NCBI RefSeq assembly: GCF_018617485.1
Contig: NZ_JACSKH010000007.1
Coordinates: 1 to 38,529, forward strand
DNA from: Exiguobacterium sp. s124
GTDB lineage: Bacteria; Bacillota; Bacilli; Exiguobacteriales; Exiguobacteriaceae
Length of the DNA stretch: 38,529 nt
Direction of reading: 5' to 3'
Part shown: piece after piece, positions 8,990 through 15,958 of the stretch
How positions within the stretch are numbered: the stretch's first letter is position 1
Layout: every line of letters starts with the position of its first letter
Program-made: the position numbers and the translations under genes
Notes under the pieces: model-generated
Seen by the model: the letters and a program-made list of their open reading frames with translations, nothing else
Told to the model about the DNA's origin: nothing
Database searches by the model: none

Positions 8990-9828
8990 TTTGATTTTTT
9001 CACGGTATAGCTCGAACCGTTCCCCGTGATGATGATCGTGCCGTTCTTATCAGTACGTAATGTCGTCGCCTTTACTCGCTTCAAGTTCGTCACGACTTCC
9101 GATGTCGGGTGCCCATAACTATTCTTGCCGACGCTTAGAATGGCATACTTCGGTTTCACTACGTTTAAGAACGCACTGCTCGTTGATGTCTTGGCCCCGT
9201 GATGCCCCACCTTAAGGACGTCAGCACGGAGTGTCTGTTTCTTCGCCGTCATGTCTTTTTCAGCCACATGTTCTGCGTCACCGGTGAACAGGAATGTATT
9301 CTTTTTATATGTGACATGAAGCACCGCGCTCCAGTTGTTCAAGTCACTGTTCGAATAGGATTTGACTGGGCCGACAAACTTCGCACTCACACCTTTGATT
9401 GGGAGTGAGACCCCCATTTGAGCGGTTTTGATCGTCTTACCCTCTCGTTTGACGGCTTGAAGGAAGTCTTTATAGGCCTGGGTCGTATGCTTCACTTTTG
9501 GTGCATAGACGTTCTCGACACGATAGGCATCTAGAATCTCATCCAATCCACCGATATGGTCCGCATCCGGATGCGTCGAGATTAACACCTCAATGTCATC
9601 TACTTTTTGTTTTTTGAGATAAGCGACAATGGTATCGCCCTTTCCTTTGTTTCCACCGTCGATGATAACGTCCTCACCGCTCGGCATCTTGATATAGATG
9701 GCGTCACCCTGACCGATATCGATGTAATGGACTTTGATACTCGAAGCTGCAGATACTTCACTATGTGGCATCACTAAAAATGCCCCGCTAAATAGAATGG
9801 CACTCCCGACCTTGATCCATTTATTCAT
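8986..9828 (-). CDS. Secreted ComEC/Rec2-related metallo-beta-lactamase-fold hydrolase
   Basis: This 280-residue protein has a signal peptide (Lys, then a hydrophobic run, with probable cleavage after SEVSA near residue 28). The metallo-beta-lactamase core follows: VHYIDIGQGDAIYI, the metal motif THPDADHIGG, LFTGDAE, and LKVGHHGAKTS, all with the histidines and aspartates needed. These motifs match the soluble domain of ComEC, a nuclease in DNA uptake, and its stand-alone relatives. Acting on extracellular DNA or another phosphodiester is inferred. The ATG follows GAGGTGATAGAGG. It is the first gene of the 9828-8364 operon. Confidence 0.88.
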   Translation of the reverse strand: MNKWIKVGSAILFSGAFLVMPHSEVSAASSIKVHYIDIGQGDAIYIKMPSGEDVIIDGGNKGKGDTIVAYLKKQKVDDIEVLISTHPDADHIGGLDEILDAYRVENVYAPKVKHTTQAYKDFLQAVKREGKTIKTAQMGVSLPIKGVSAKFVGPVKSYSNSDLNNWSAVLHVTYKKNTFLFTGDAEHVAEKDMTAKKQTLRADVLKVGHHGAKTSTSSAFLNVVKPKYAILSVGKNSYGHPTSEVVTNLKRVKATTLRTDKNGTIIITGNGSSYTVKKSK

Positions 9829-10179
9829 CCTCTATCACCTCGTATGAATTTATTGTAAAATTATTCAACATAGTCTCATTATAATCAGTCTTTAACCATA
9901 TTGCTTTAATATTTCACATGAAACCCAATATGAAAATAACCCAGGTTCCTTTTGCGTACGATTAATTACTTTAAAAAACTGATAATAGTTCAAAATACTC
10001 CAAAGATATCTAAAAATTAAGCCGACTATCGTTTCACAGCAAATCACCCAATGTAGCGCGCACATGACAAAAAAATGAATTACATACATAGCTAAACAGT
10101 TATCATCACATGATTAGATCAGCTAAAAATAATACTAAATAAAGTGCTTGCTAGCACGTTTGAATAGGAGATATTGTTT
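9829..10179. other. Intergenic region between divergent genes
   Basis: This AT-rich stretch of about 350 bases separates the hydrolase operon (leftward) from the 10180 gene (rightward). A TATAAT-like hexamer near 9882-9888, read leftward, may be the -10 box of the hydrolase promoter; no convincing -35 was found. A 65-codon frame on the minus strand (9892-10089) has no ribosome binding site. I see no other feature. Confidence 0.4.
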
Positions 10180-10920
10180 ATGTCTTATACACGTGAAGAA
10201 AAAATGAGAGCATTGTCCCGTTGCAAGAATTGCCTTACCCAAGCTCGTGCGCCTAAAATCGGCGAACGTGTGGTCGCGCGAACATACACCTCTCAATCCA
10301 TTTCGCACCTTAATACCTATACAGTTAAAGATGTACGATGGGGACAAATCCAAGTTGAAAATGATGAGAATGAGCTTAAATGGGTAGCCGCAGACGTTTT
10401 TTTCTTTGAAGACGATATACCTGAAGCCTTCGCTTCTATCGCACGCGGTGAAATCCGTCGGCGTAGCCGAGGTAGTCGAGAGTACACACGCGTCAATGTA
10501 ACAAGCAAAATGCAGACTGTCGAAGTAATGTTATACGTAGATGAGTTCGAATTCAAAATTTCACATGAACGCAGTAGTTTAGAGATTAGACACAATTTAG
10601 ACGATGGTACCAATTTTTTTGCTGAGCTCCCATCCTTCTCATATACAACCAAAATGTTGGATGCACTCGCTAGTTACGTAATATTTGACGATGACCTCAA
10701 TGCTTCTAGCGATATCAAACTCACAATTCAGTTGCCTCTGGAGCGGTACGCTACATCCGATGCACTTGCCAATGCTATCCTGCAGGGAAAGAAAACAATA
10801 TTGGATAGTCTACCTGATGCGCTTCATGAGCTCGAATCGGTTATTGATCCTGACGATATATACAATATCGAACGATTTACTAATCTGAAGCAAAATATCC
10901 CGACCTTCATCCGCTTTTAA
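10180..10920 (+). CDS. Unrecognised soluble protein, cargo
   Basis: The predicted protein has 246 residues and no membrane segment. The N-terminus is basic and contains CKNCLTQA, a lone CxxC that could bind a metal. A segment rich in aromatic and charged residues (WGQIQVENDENELKWVAADV) resembles a small beta-barrel. The centre has beta-rich text, and the C-terminus is acidic and helical. ATG 10180 follows AGGAGATA at good spacing, whereas TTG 10174 lies inside that spacing. The gene stands alone between two minus-strand units. I cannot assign a function. Confidence 0.65.
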   Translation: MSYTREEKMRALSRCKNCLTQARAPKIGERVVARTYTSQSISHLNTYTVKDVRWGQIQVENDENELKWVAADVFFFEDDIPEAFASIARGEIRRRSRGSREYTRVNVTSKMQTVEVMLYVDEFEFKISHERSSLEIRHNLDDGTNFFAELPSFSYTTKMLDALASYVIFDDDLNASSDIKLTIQLPLERYATSDALANAILQGKKTILDSLPDALHELESVIDPDDIYNIERFTNLKQNIPTFIRF

Positions 10921-11037
10921 TAGCATCAAATAAGCCATTTTAAGATGTCGGGTACTTAGGAAAACATTGAAAAAAGAAATTTACAGTGAGGCTTAGATCA
11001 TTAAATGATTTCAAATTTATTAGAGTCAAGACCATTT

Positions 11038-11271
11038 ATAAAAAACACCATTCGGCTGAATGGTGTTCCTCGCGTGACGTTAGACGCGCCCACATTTTTG
11101 GTTTTGACCTTGCTCTTACGCTCCGTGCCTCCCGTCAGAAAGGTCCAGGAACATAGAGATGCGGCGGTGAGCCAGCAGCTCTTGTTATCGGACCGTCAGG
11201 GGGGCAGCGGTGCGATGAGCGACTTCGCCAAGAGGCGCTAGACGCTCACGCATGAGCCCGGATCACCATTC
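11038..11271 (-). ncRNA. Candidate structured RNA with 3' intrinsic terminator
   Basis: This GC-rich island lies in AT-rich surroundings and has no credible gene. Read leftward, it starts with GAATGGTG (11271-11264). A long stem follows (TGCGTGAGCG pairing with CGCTCATCGCA around a CGCC-TCTT-GGCG hairpin), then GAGC-TGCTG-GCTC, GGTCC/GGACC and CGCGT-N8-ACGCG. It ends in a perfect ten-base-pair terminator (AACACCATTC-AGCC-GAATGGTGTT, 11067-11044) with a run of T. The 5' GAATGGTG can also pair with the CACCATTC arm of that terminator, which would either close the RNA or block termination. No known RNA family was recognised. Confidence 0.6.
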
Positions 11272-11279
11272 CTTCTCCC

Positions 11280-11540
11280 ATGCCCCGTCTTCTGAGACTC
11301 CTCAATCTTCAAACCGATACTTGATAAGCCAATGGAAATGTATCATTTCATATTCGAATACACCTTTGGATAGCTCTGAGACCACAAAATCGACGTCCCC
11401 ATTCGCCACCTTCTATGTCATACATTCTTGATTAGACGCTCTTCTTCGTCCAAATAGATTAACACACGGAAATAGGACGAGTTCTGTCCTTCATCGAACC
11501 AGACCAAATTCTTAATGAAATGTTTCTTATCATCAGTATG
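11280..11540 (-). pseudogene. Decayed paralogue of the 12733-13008 gene
   Basis: Reading leftward, the frame from about 11535 gives a segment beginning KHFIKNLVWFDEGQNSSYFR and continuing VLIYLDEEERLIKNV. It aligns with a segment of the intact gene at 12733-13008 that contains VVRFDEGRNSPYFRVLIYLD. A stop codon follows directly and the rest has drifted. No start codon or full reading frame remains, so this is a relic of a duplication or of a second insertion. Confidence 0.7.
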
Positions 11541-11658
11541 TATCGAATCTAAATATACGTTTTTGATTAGGATTTTTTTATGGGTGATATATTTATAAAA
11601 TTTTATGCTAACATAAAAAAGTATCTAAAATTTCTGAAAGATTGGAAGGTAATAATTT

Positions 11659-12474
11659 ATGGCATGGCATATTCATATAATAAATCCTGGACCAGCAGGA
11701 GGATTAACAAGTGCATTTTCAGACCATATTTATGTTTACGACGAAGACGCTTTTTCTGGGCACACTACTCTATTTCTTGGGTCTCCCCATTTGGATGTTT
11801 TAGAAGATCCAACACGGGCCTTGATTAGAGCAAAAATTCTCATTTCAGTATTTACTTCAATTCAAAGATTATCCTATGACCGTATCTTGCGATATGATGA
11901 CGGATTCATATATTATACTGATTATTCAAATCCAAATAAAAATAGAAGGGAAAATCTCGGAGCATTTAGCGAAGAAGTTGCTTTTGAAGAAGCGATGTAT
12001 CCATTTAGTAATCCGCCTATTTCAAAATTCACGTATTATAATCAATACAATCATTATTTTACCTTAGCTCAAAATGAGCATTTGGTATTCTCAGTGCTAA
12101 CCCTATTAGACGAAGCATATAAACATGCTAATTATTTCTACATTAATTTATATAAAATTGTAGAAACCATTCGAAATGAATGGGGAATAAATTCAATGAC
12201 TGAATATTCCTCAGAAGTAGTTGACGCTTTCAACTTTCTCAGTGGCAGCAACATAAAAGGGTATATGAATAACTTTGAGGCATCTAGTCTTTTTTCAAGA
12301 CATGGGTACAAAAAATCAAAAGGCTCCTCTGAAGATTTGCCCTTGAGTATTAAAAATCCTCCGTCAATTTCAGAAATAAAAATTAATCTGCTTATATTAA
12401 TCAATGGGTGGTTGAATTATAAAATTAATTCTAAACGTATCACTTATACTCTGAAACAAAATGATCAGGCTTGA
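11659..12474 (+). CDS. Unrecognised AT-rich cargo protein
   Basis: This 271-residue soluble protein starts at ATG 11659 behind GGAAGG. The N-terminus (HIHIINPGPAGGLTSAFSDH) has a Gly-rich turn. The middle is rich in Tyr, Asn and Phe, with a helical segment (NEHLVFSVLTLLDEAYKHAN). The C-terminus is basic. No motif of a known enzyme was found. Its very AT-rich composition sets it apart from the transfer genes, and its solitary position between short regulatory units is typical of acquired cargo. Function unknown. Confidence 0.65.
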   Translation: MAWHIHIINPGPAGGLTSAFSDHIYVYDEDAFSGHTTLFLGSPHLDVLEDPTRALIRAKILISVFTSIQRLSYDRILRYDDGFIYYTDYSNPNKNRRENLGAFSEEVAFEEAMYPFSNPPISKFTYYNQYNHYFTLAQNEHLVFSVLTLLDEAYKHANYFYINLYKIVETIRNEWGINSMTEYSSEVVDAFNFLSGSNIKGYMNNFEASSLFSRHGYKKSKGSSEDLPLSIKNPPSISEIKINLLILINGWLNYKINSKRITYTLKQNDQA

Positions 12475-12580
12475 TTACTTGATATTTCTATAAATTAAAA
12501 AAGGGAATTTCACCTTACTTTGCCTCCCACCTTACAAACCACCGGTATAGAAATGTGGTATAAAACTTTTTTCCCCTGTT

Positions 12581-12630
12581 GATTATGGTAATAGGGATGA
12601 TTACAAATCACCGTCCCTATTACCATAATC
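12581..12630. repeat. Long perfect inverted repeat, possible bidirectional terminator
   Basis: GATTATGGTAATAGGGA (12581-12597) and its exact complement (12614-12630) flank a 16-base loop that holds a small TGATT/AATCA hairpin. It lies between convergent genes (11659-12474 and 12733-13008). The arms have no T-run on either side, so a role other than termination is possible. Confidence 0.55.
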
Positions 12631-12732
12631 CATTCTTAGGCACTCCCGAATCTCCAAAACAATATTTGAAAAACCAATGCACGCACATCACTTCATAATT
12701 TGCATATACCCTTCGAAAACTCTGAAAACAAT

Positions 12733-13008
12733 TCAGCTGCCGTCTTTATCCGCCAACACCCATGTCCCATATAGATATACGATCTTGATCGGACGCTCTT
12801 CTGCATCCAGATAGATCAACACACGGAAATAGGGAGAGTTTCGTCCTTCATCAAACCGGACGACCTTGTCGACGCAATATCCCTTGTCGACGACGCGCAT
12901 CCAATCGGGACGATCCATCAATTCAGAGAACACGGTCCGGACGAACGGATCCAATCCATCGAACGCATAGTCATCAAGTATCCGCTCGTACATCATCGCC
13001 TCGTCCAA
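12733..13008 (-). CDS. Small acidic protein, unknown; intact member of a local paralogue pair
   Basis: This protein of up to 91 residues contains RFDEGRNSPYFRVLIYLD, a beta-hairpin-like segment. The start is unresolved: TTG 13008 opens the frame, but GAGG lies closer to the ATGs at 12996 and 12993. Weak similarity to the decayed copy at 11280-11540 continues past its stop codon, so the present C-terminus may be shortened by a nonsense mutation. Two GTATACATGTATAC palindromes lie just upstream (13028-13065), probably in its promoter. Family unknown. Confidence 0.6.
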   Translation of the reverse strand: MDEAMMYERILDDYAFDGLDPFVRTVFSELMDRPDWMRVVDKGYCVDKVVRFDEGRNSPYFRVLIYLDAEERPIKIVYLYGTWVLADKDGS

Positions 13009-13025
13009 GGACTAACCAGATAAAA

Positions 13026-13067
13026 ACGTATACATGTATACAAATATATAAGTATACATGTATACGT
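13026..13067. promoter_or_regulatory. Paired GTATACATGTATAC operator, same site as the parA operator
   Basis: Two perfect 14-base palindromes (13028-13041 and 13052-13065) are centred 24 bases apart. They are flanked by AAC and GTT, which makes the whole block one larger inverted repeat. The same palindrome occurs at the parA promoter (26142-26155) and within the repeat arrays at 24419-24700, more than 11 kb away. It sits upstream of the 12733-13008 gene and downstream of the 13078-13275 gene. Confidence 0.75.
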
Positions 13068-13077
13068 TTCGGAATAA

Positions 13078-13275
13078 TCATTTATGTACTTGAAGCATGT
13101 TCGTATTGAAGAAGACCGTCATCTGTTTCAATCGTTCCCCTTCTTTCACCTCACAAAGGATATCCATGCTCACCAACTCGAAGGCCTCCGGGTCGATGTC
13201 CATCCGTTCAGGAAGTCTTTTGAGCAATACTTCTTTCATCTCTTTGATCGTTTGTTGGTCCAATGTGTGATTCAT
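13078..13275 (-). CDS. Small protein, unknown
   Basis: This 65-residue protein (MNHTLDQQTIKEMKEVLLKR at the start) has an N-terminal helix and a beta-rich C-terminal half (VSMDILCEVKEGERLKQMTV). The start was placed at ATG 13275, nine bases behind GGAGAGG; ATG 13284 overlaps the site too closely. It is followed on the same strand by the palindromic operator and the 12733-13008 gene. Function unknown. Confidence 0.6.
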   Translation of the reverse strand: MNHTLDQQTIKEMKEVLLKRLPERMDIDPEAFELVSMDILCEVKEGERLKQMTVFFNTNMLQVHK

Positions 13276-13336
13276 TTGAATCATCCTCTCCTGTTGATAG
13301 CTCAACGATACCTCGAATCGGACCATTCGACATCTT

Positions 13337-13385
13337 GGCTTATTTCATATAAGCCCTGGGCTTGTTTGAAACAAGCCCAGGGCTT
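13337..13385. repeat. Overlapping competing palindromes
   Basis: A nearly loop-free perfect palindrome of two 17-base arms around one G (13351-13367 and 13369-13385, built on AAGCCCTGGGCTTGTTT) shares its first five bases with a second hairpin, GGCTTAT-N5-ATAAGCC (13337-13355). The two cannot form together. It lies upstream of the 13078-13275 gene. With almost no loop, it is more likely a protein-binding or cruciform site than a terminator. Confidence 0.6.
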
Positions 13386-13524
13386 ACGTAGGAAAAACGA
13401 CCATTTTCACCAAACAAGGCCTTAGTTTTTAACATTTGACTAATGTGATGAAATATAAATCAGGTTTAATGCAATCAACTCAGTTTCATTTCGTATTTTA
13501 GATGCTAAATACGTATTTTAAGCC

Positions 13525-13703
13525 TTGAAGTATAAGTTAAATAACGTGTAAGATGATGTTAAAGGTAATAGGTACTACCTCTTTTAAACATTTCTTCACT
13601 TGAAGAAATGTTTAAATAAATTAGCTATCTTTTTAGCGTACCTACTCTCAAAATTCTCTCAGCTTTACTTACGACCTTGCTGTACTCAAGGTCGTATTTT
13701 TTT
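13525..13703 (+). promoter_or_regulatory. Promoter, structured leader and attenuator upstream of the 13782 membrane gene
   Basis: A promoter candidate is TTGAAG (13525-13530), 18 bases, TAAGAT (13549-13554). The leader then holds a closing stem TAGGTAC/GTACCTA (13569-13575 and 13638-13644) and a perfect 15-pair hairpin (13583-13597 with 13602-13616). A GCTA/TAGC hairpin precedes the closing strand. It ends in a classic intrinsic terminator, ACGACCTTG-N7-CAAGGTCGT plus T-run (13671-13703). The gene starts 80 bases further on. GGTA (13564-13567) could pair with TACC (13576-13579) instead. This is the layout of a riboswitch or attenuator; no known class was recognised. Confidence 0.6.
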
Positions 13704-13781
13704 ATGAATATCTATTTCCCCATTCTAGGTTTGAAAATCATCGTTAAATTATGTCATTTCATGTTAGGGGTCATCGTTACT

Positions 13782-14474
13782 ATGAAAAAAATTAAAGATC
13801 ATGAAGCTTTATTCATTTTTTCACTTACAGGTTTAGGATATTTATGTACTTATATATTTCAATGGGGTAAATTTCATTACTACTCTATTCCAAAATCATT
13901 CATAGAAATCAACTCAAATACTCTCTTAAGTTCTCTCGTATTCATGCTAATTCTATTAATGTTATCTTCACTTCATGTCGGTTTTATTAAAAAAAACACC
14001 TATCTAAAAAGCGCTAAAAATATTTTGTTTATCAAAGCTAGCCCCTATAATCACTTTATTCAATTTTTACTTGTGTGTATGATGGTTATTCTAGGTTTTA
14101 TGGGAACACTCTCAGACCATTACCCCTATTATTTGATAGGAATGATTCTATTGCTGGTACTTTATTTCTTACTTAAAAATTATCAGTCTCTTTTTTTTAT
14201 AAGTTATATAGGGTTCATTCTTTGTGGCGTGTTTACCACTGGATATTCAATTGCAGAAAACGAAACTACCTATTTGGTGATTGATGATCCATCTAAAGAG
14301 AAATCATACGTTGTTTTGAATATTCAAAACGGAAAGGCAATTATAGCTGAAATGAGTGAAGAAGAGAATCTAATTTACCCAAACTACCAGCTCCTTAAAA
14401 TCGAAGCAGATAAGTTGAATGAACACGTACTTAATCAAAAAGAGCTTAAAGATTTGCAAATAAAAAAAGAATAG
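13782..14474 (+). CDS. Polytopic membrane protein with extracytoplasmic tail, under a terminator leader
   Basis: The protein has 230 residues from ATG 13782, which follows AGGGG. The open frame extends further upstream to 13677, but that part overlaps the terminator. Five or so hydrophobic helices cover residues 10-170 (for example SSLVFMLILLMLSSLHVGF and FLLVCMMVILGFMGTL). They are followed by a soluble, acidic tail with ETTYLVIDDPSKEKSYVVLN. No transporter motif is visible. Its expression is probably set by the upstream leader. It lacks neighbours on the same strand and ends at a strong terminator. Confidence 0.65.
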   Translation: MKKIKDHEALFIFSLTGLGYLCTYIFQWGKFHYYSIPKSFIEINSNTLLSSLVFMLILLMLSSLHVGFIKKNTYLKSAKNILFIKASPYNHFIQFLLVCMMVILGFMGTLSDHYPYYLIGMILLLVLYFLLKNYQSLFFISYIGFILCGVFTTGYSIAENETTYLVIDDPSKEKSYVVLNIQNGKAIIAEMSEEENLIYPNYQLLKIEADKLNEHVLNQKELKDLQIKKE

Positions 14475-14496
14475 ATTCTCAAATCAAAACGTTAAT

Positions 14497-14548
14497 AAAA
14501 TAGCCCATAAGGTCCCAACTAGAAAGTTAGGTCTTTATAGGCTATTTT
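14497..14548 (+). terminator. Intrinsic terminator after the membrane protein gene
   Basis: AAAATAGCC (14497-14505) pairs with GGCTATTTT (14540-14548), with an inner AACT-AGAA-AGTT stem, and T residues follow. It lies 23 bases behind the stop codon. Confidence 0.75.
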
Positions 14549-14594
14549 TGGTGATTTAAAATTGTTTTTAGTCCGTAATATTTTTAGTTCATTC

Positions 14595-14831
14595 TTAGTC
14601 TCGGTGGACTATCCGAACTGTCTCTTCGTCTAAAATGTTTTGAATTTCTTTTTGCATGTCACCTTCAGAAAAAAGAGGTTGGAAAACAAATGTTCCAGTT
14701 CTCAATTCTTTTGCAACCAGTTGCACCTCATCTTGTCCATGATAAAAATATTTGTACTCCCACACGTATTGGTGGTCCGTTACATAGACACCATTATTAG
14801 TATTGTAAAAACCGTTTGTAATTTCAGCCAT
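14595..14831 (-). CDS. Small protein, unknown
   Basis: This 78-residue protein is rich in aromatic residues (GFYNTNNGVYVTDHQYVWEY), with an acidic C-terminus (DMQKEIQNILDEETVRIVHR). ATG 14831 was chosen because a strong AAGGAGGTG lies seven bases before it; the open frame extends further upstream without a site. It is a stand-alone gene with no recognised family. Confidence 0.65.
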   Translation of the reverse strand: MAEITNGFYNTNNGVYVTDHQYVWEYKYFYHGQDEVQLVAKELRTGTFVFQPLFSEGDMQKEIQNILDEETVRIVHRD

Positions 14832-15128
14832 GATTAACACCTCCTTCATATGACAATAATAGTACAAAATAGGATTATTAATAACCAATAATTAGTTTAA
14901 TAGTATATTTTCAGAAACGTACTTAAGTAAATCATCTTCAATACCAACATCTTATTTTATAGCTTCCAAAAATTCATTATGCTTATGATTTTGGCTTTGG
15001 TTTTATATTTTCAAGCTTCTAAAGCGGTTAAAGTTTTCAATTCCATAAAAGAAAAACGTATGTTTTTCCTCCTTGCCCTTACTGGATGGAGCAGGACCGG
15101 TCCCCGACCCGGTCCTGCTCCTTTTCAT
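14832..15128. other. AT-rich intergenic region ending in a GC-rich hairpin
   Basis: This stretch holds no supported gene. A short rightward frame from 14979 begins with a hydrophobic segment (LMILALVLYF) but has no ribosome binding site and then runs through the hairpin at 15088-15121, so it may be only a relic. Confidence 0.35.
15088..15121. terminator. Strong GC-rich hairpin behind the RadC-like gene
   Basis: GGAGCAGGACCGG (15088-15100) and its exact complement (15109-15121) form a 13-pair stem with an eight-base loop. TTTT follows on the + strand. It lies directly behind the leftward RadC-like stop codon and could stop transcription from both sides. Confidence 0.7.
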
Positions 15129-15584
15129 TCACCCCATGTATCCTCGCTGTTTCATGCTGACATATGACTCATCCGCACCGAGGATGAGATGGTCAAGCAC
15201 CGGGATGCCGATGAGGTCGCCCGCCTCATGTAAGCGTTCGGAGACGATGATGTCCTCTCGACTCGGACTTGGGTCCCCGCTCGGATGTTGATGACAGGCG
15301 ATGATGCACGAGGCATTGTTCAAGATGGCGCATTTGAAAATTTCTCTCGGATGGACGACGCTCGAATTGACGCTCCCGACATGCGCCCGATGGACACCGA
15401 TGACCCGATTCTTCGTGTTGAGCATGATGACGAGGAACACCTCTCGGTCATCGTCCCCGATAAAGGATGCCCCGATTTGTCGGGCGTTGTCGGGTGATTG
15501 GATGACGGCGTGCTCAAGGGCGACCATTTCCTCTCGAACCTCTTGCTTGATACGGATGACCTCGATAATTGACGATAGTTCCAT
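15129..15584 (-). CDS. RadC-like JAMM/MPN+ domain protein
   Basis: This 151-residue protein is the JAB/JAMM core of the RadC family (UPF0758). It has a conserved Glu in REIFKCAIL and the zinc motif CHQHPSGDPSPSRED, followed by RLHEAGDLIGIPVLDHLIL. The helix-hairpin-helix half of chromosomal RadC is missing, as is common in plasmid and phage copies. The biochemical activity of the family is not settled. ATG 15584 was chosen because AAAGGGG lies ten bases upstream; the longer open frame (to 16001) runs through a structured, non-coding stretch. Confidence 0.85.
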   Translation of the reverse strand: MELSSIIEVIRIKQEVREEMVALEHAVIQSPDNARQIGASFIGDDDREVFLVIMLNTKNRVIGVHRAHVGSVNSSVVHPREIFKCAILNNASCIIACHQHPSGDPSPSREDIIVSERLHEAGDLIGIPVLDHLILGADESYVSMKQRGYMG

Positions 15585-15632
15585 GATAGTTTGTCCCCTT
15601 TCGGATAAGCTGTCCTCAGAACGAACACCGTT

Positions 15633-15864
15633 GTGCGTCCTGTTGACGGGAACGAAGCGAGCGTCGGGAGACGGTGCAAGGGTGACCGAAGGGAGAGCCT
15701 CAAAAAAATGCGTAGAGCAAACGCAGGACCAGGCTTCCGTAGCCAATGAGCGAAAAGTCTTGCTTTGAGCCAAAAGCGAAGGAAGACGGTCCGGAGGGCG
15801 CGTCATTTTTTTGACGGCCCTTGCACCGACGACCAGCGAGTTAGAGTACGGAAACAGGACGCAC
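15633..15864. ncRNA. Candidate structured RNA closed by a 12-pair stem
   Basis: GTGCGTCCTGTT (15633-15644) is exactly complementary to 15853-15864, about 210 bases away. Inside, GGTGCAAGGG (15673-15682) is exactly complementary to 15818-15827. Smaller hairpins fill the interior: TGCGT-N7-ACGCA, GGCT-TCCGT-AGCC and CGTCA-T-run-TGACG. No frame in it looks coding. It is GC-rich amid AT-rich sequence. It lies between the RadC-like gene and the SOS-controlled YolD gene. The strand is not settled; purine-rich loops favour +. No known RNA family was recognised. Confidence 0.6.
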
Positions 15865-15890
15865 GGATGAAGGTTTACAAAAAAAGACTG

Positions 15891-15933
15891 TTCAAACTTG
15901 ATAAACCGGGTATAAAATAAGAACAAATGTTCG
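15891..15933 (+). promoter_or_regulatory. Promoter with LexA (SOS) box for the YolD-like gene
   Basis: GAACAAATGTTC (15921-15932) matches the Gram-positive LexA/DinR box (GAAC-N4-GTTC). It directly follows a promoter candidate, TTCAAA (15891-15896), 16 bases, TAAAAT (15913-15918). LexA bound here would block transcription from that promoter until DNA damage. Confidence 0.75.
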
Positions 15934-15958
15934 ATTTTTTCATGGAAGGGGGATTTTG

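Noticed and set aside
9892-10089. 65-codon hydrophobic minus-strand frame
   Set aside because: No ribosome binding site and no convincing coding character in an AT-rich intergenic region.
11005-11241. 78-codon plus-strand frame over the GC-rich island
   Set aside because: It crosses the terminator and stems of the leftward RNA candidate and lacks a ribosome binding site.
14979-15167. Small hydrophobic frame, possible type I toxin or gene remnant
   Set aside because: No ribosome binding site, and it runs through a strong hairpin into the opposite RadC-like gene.
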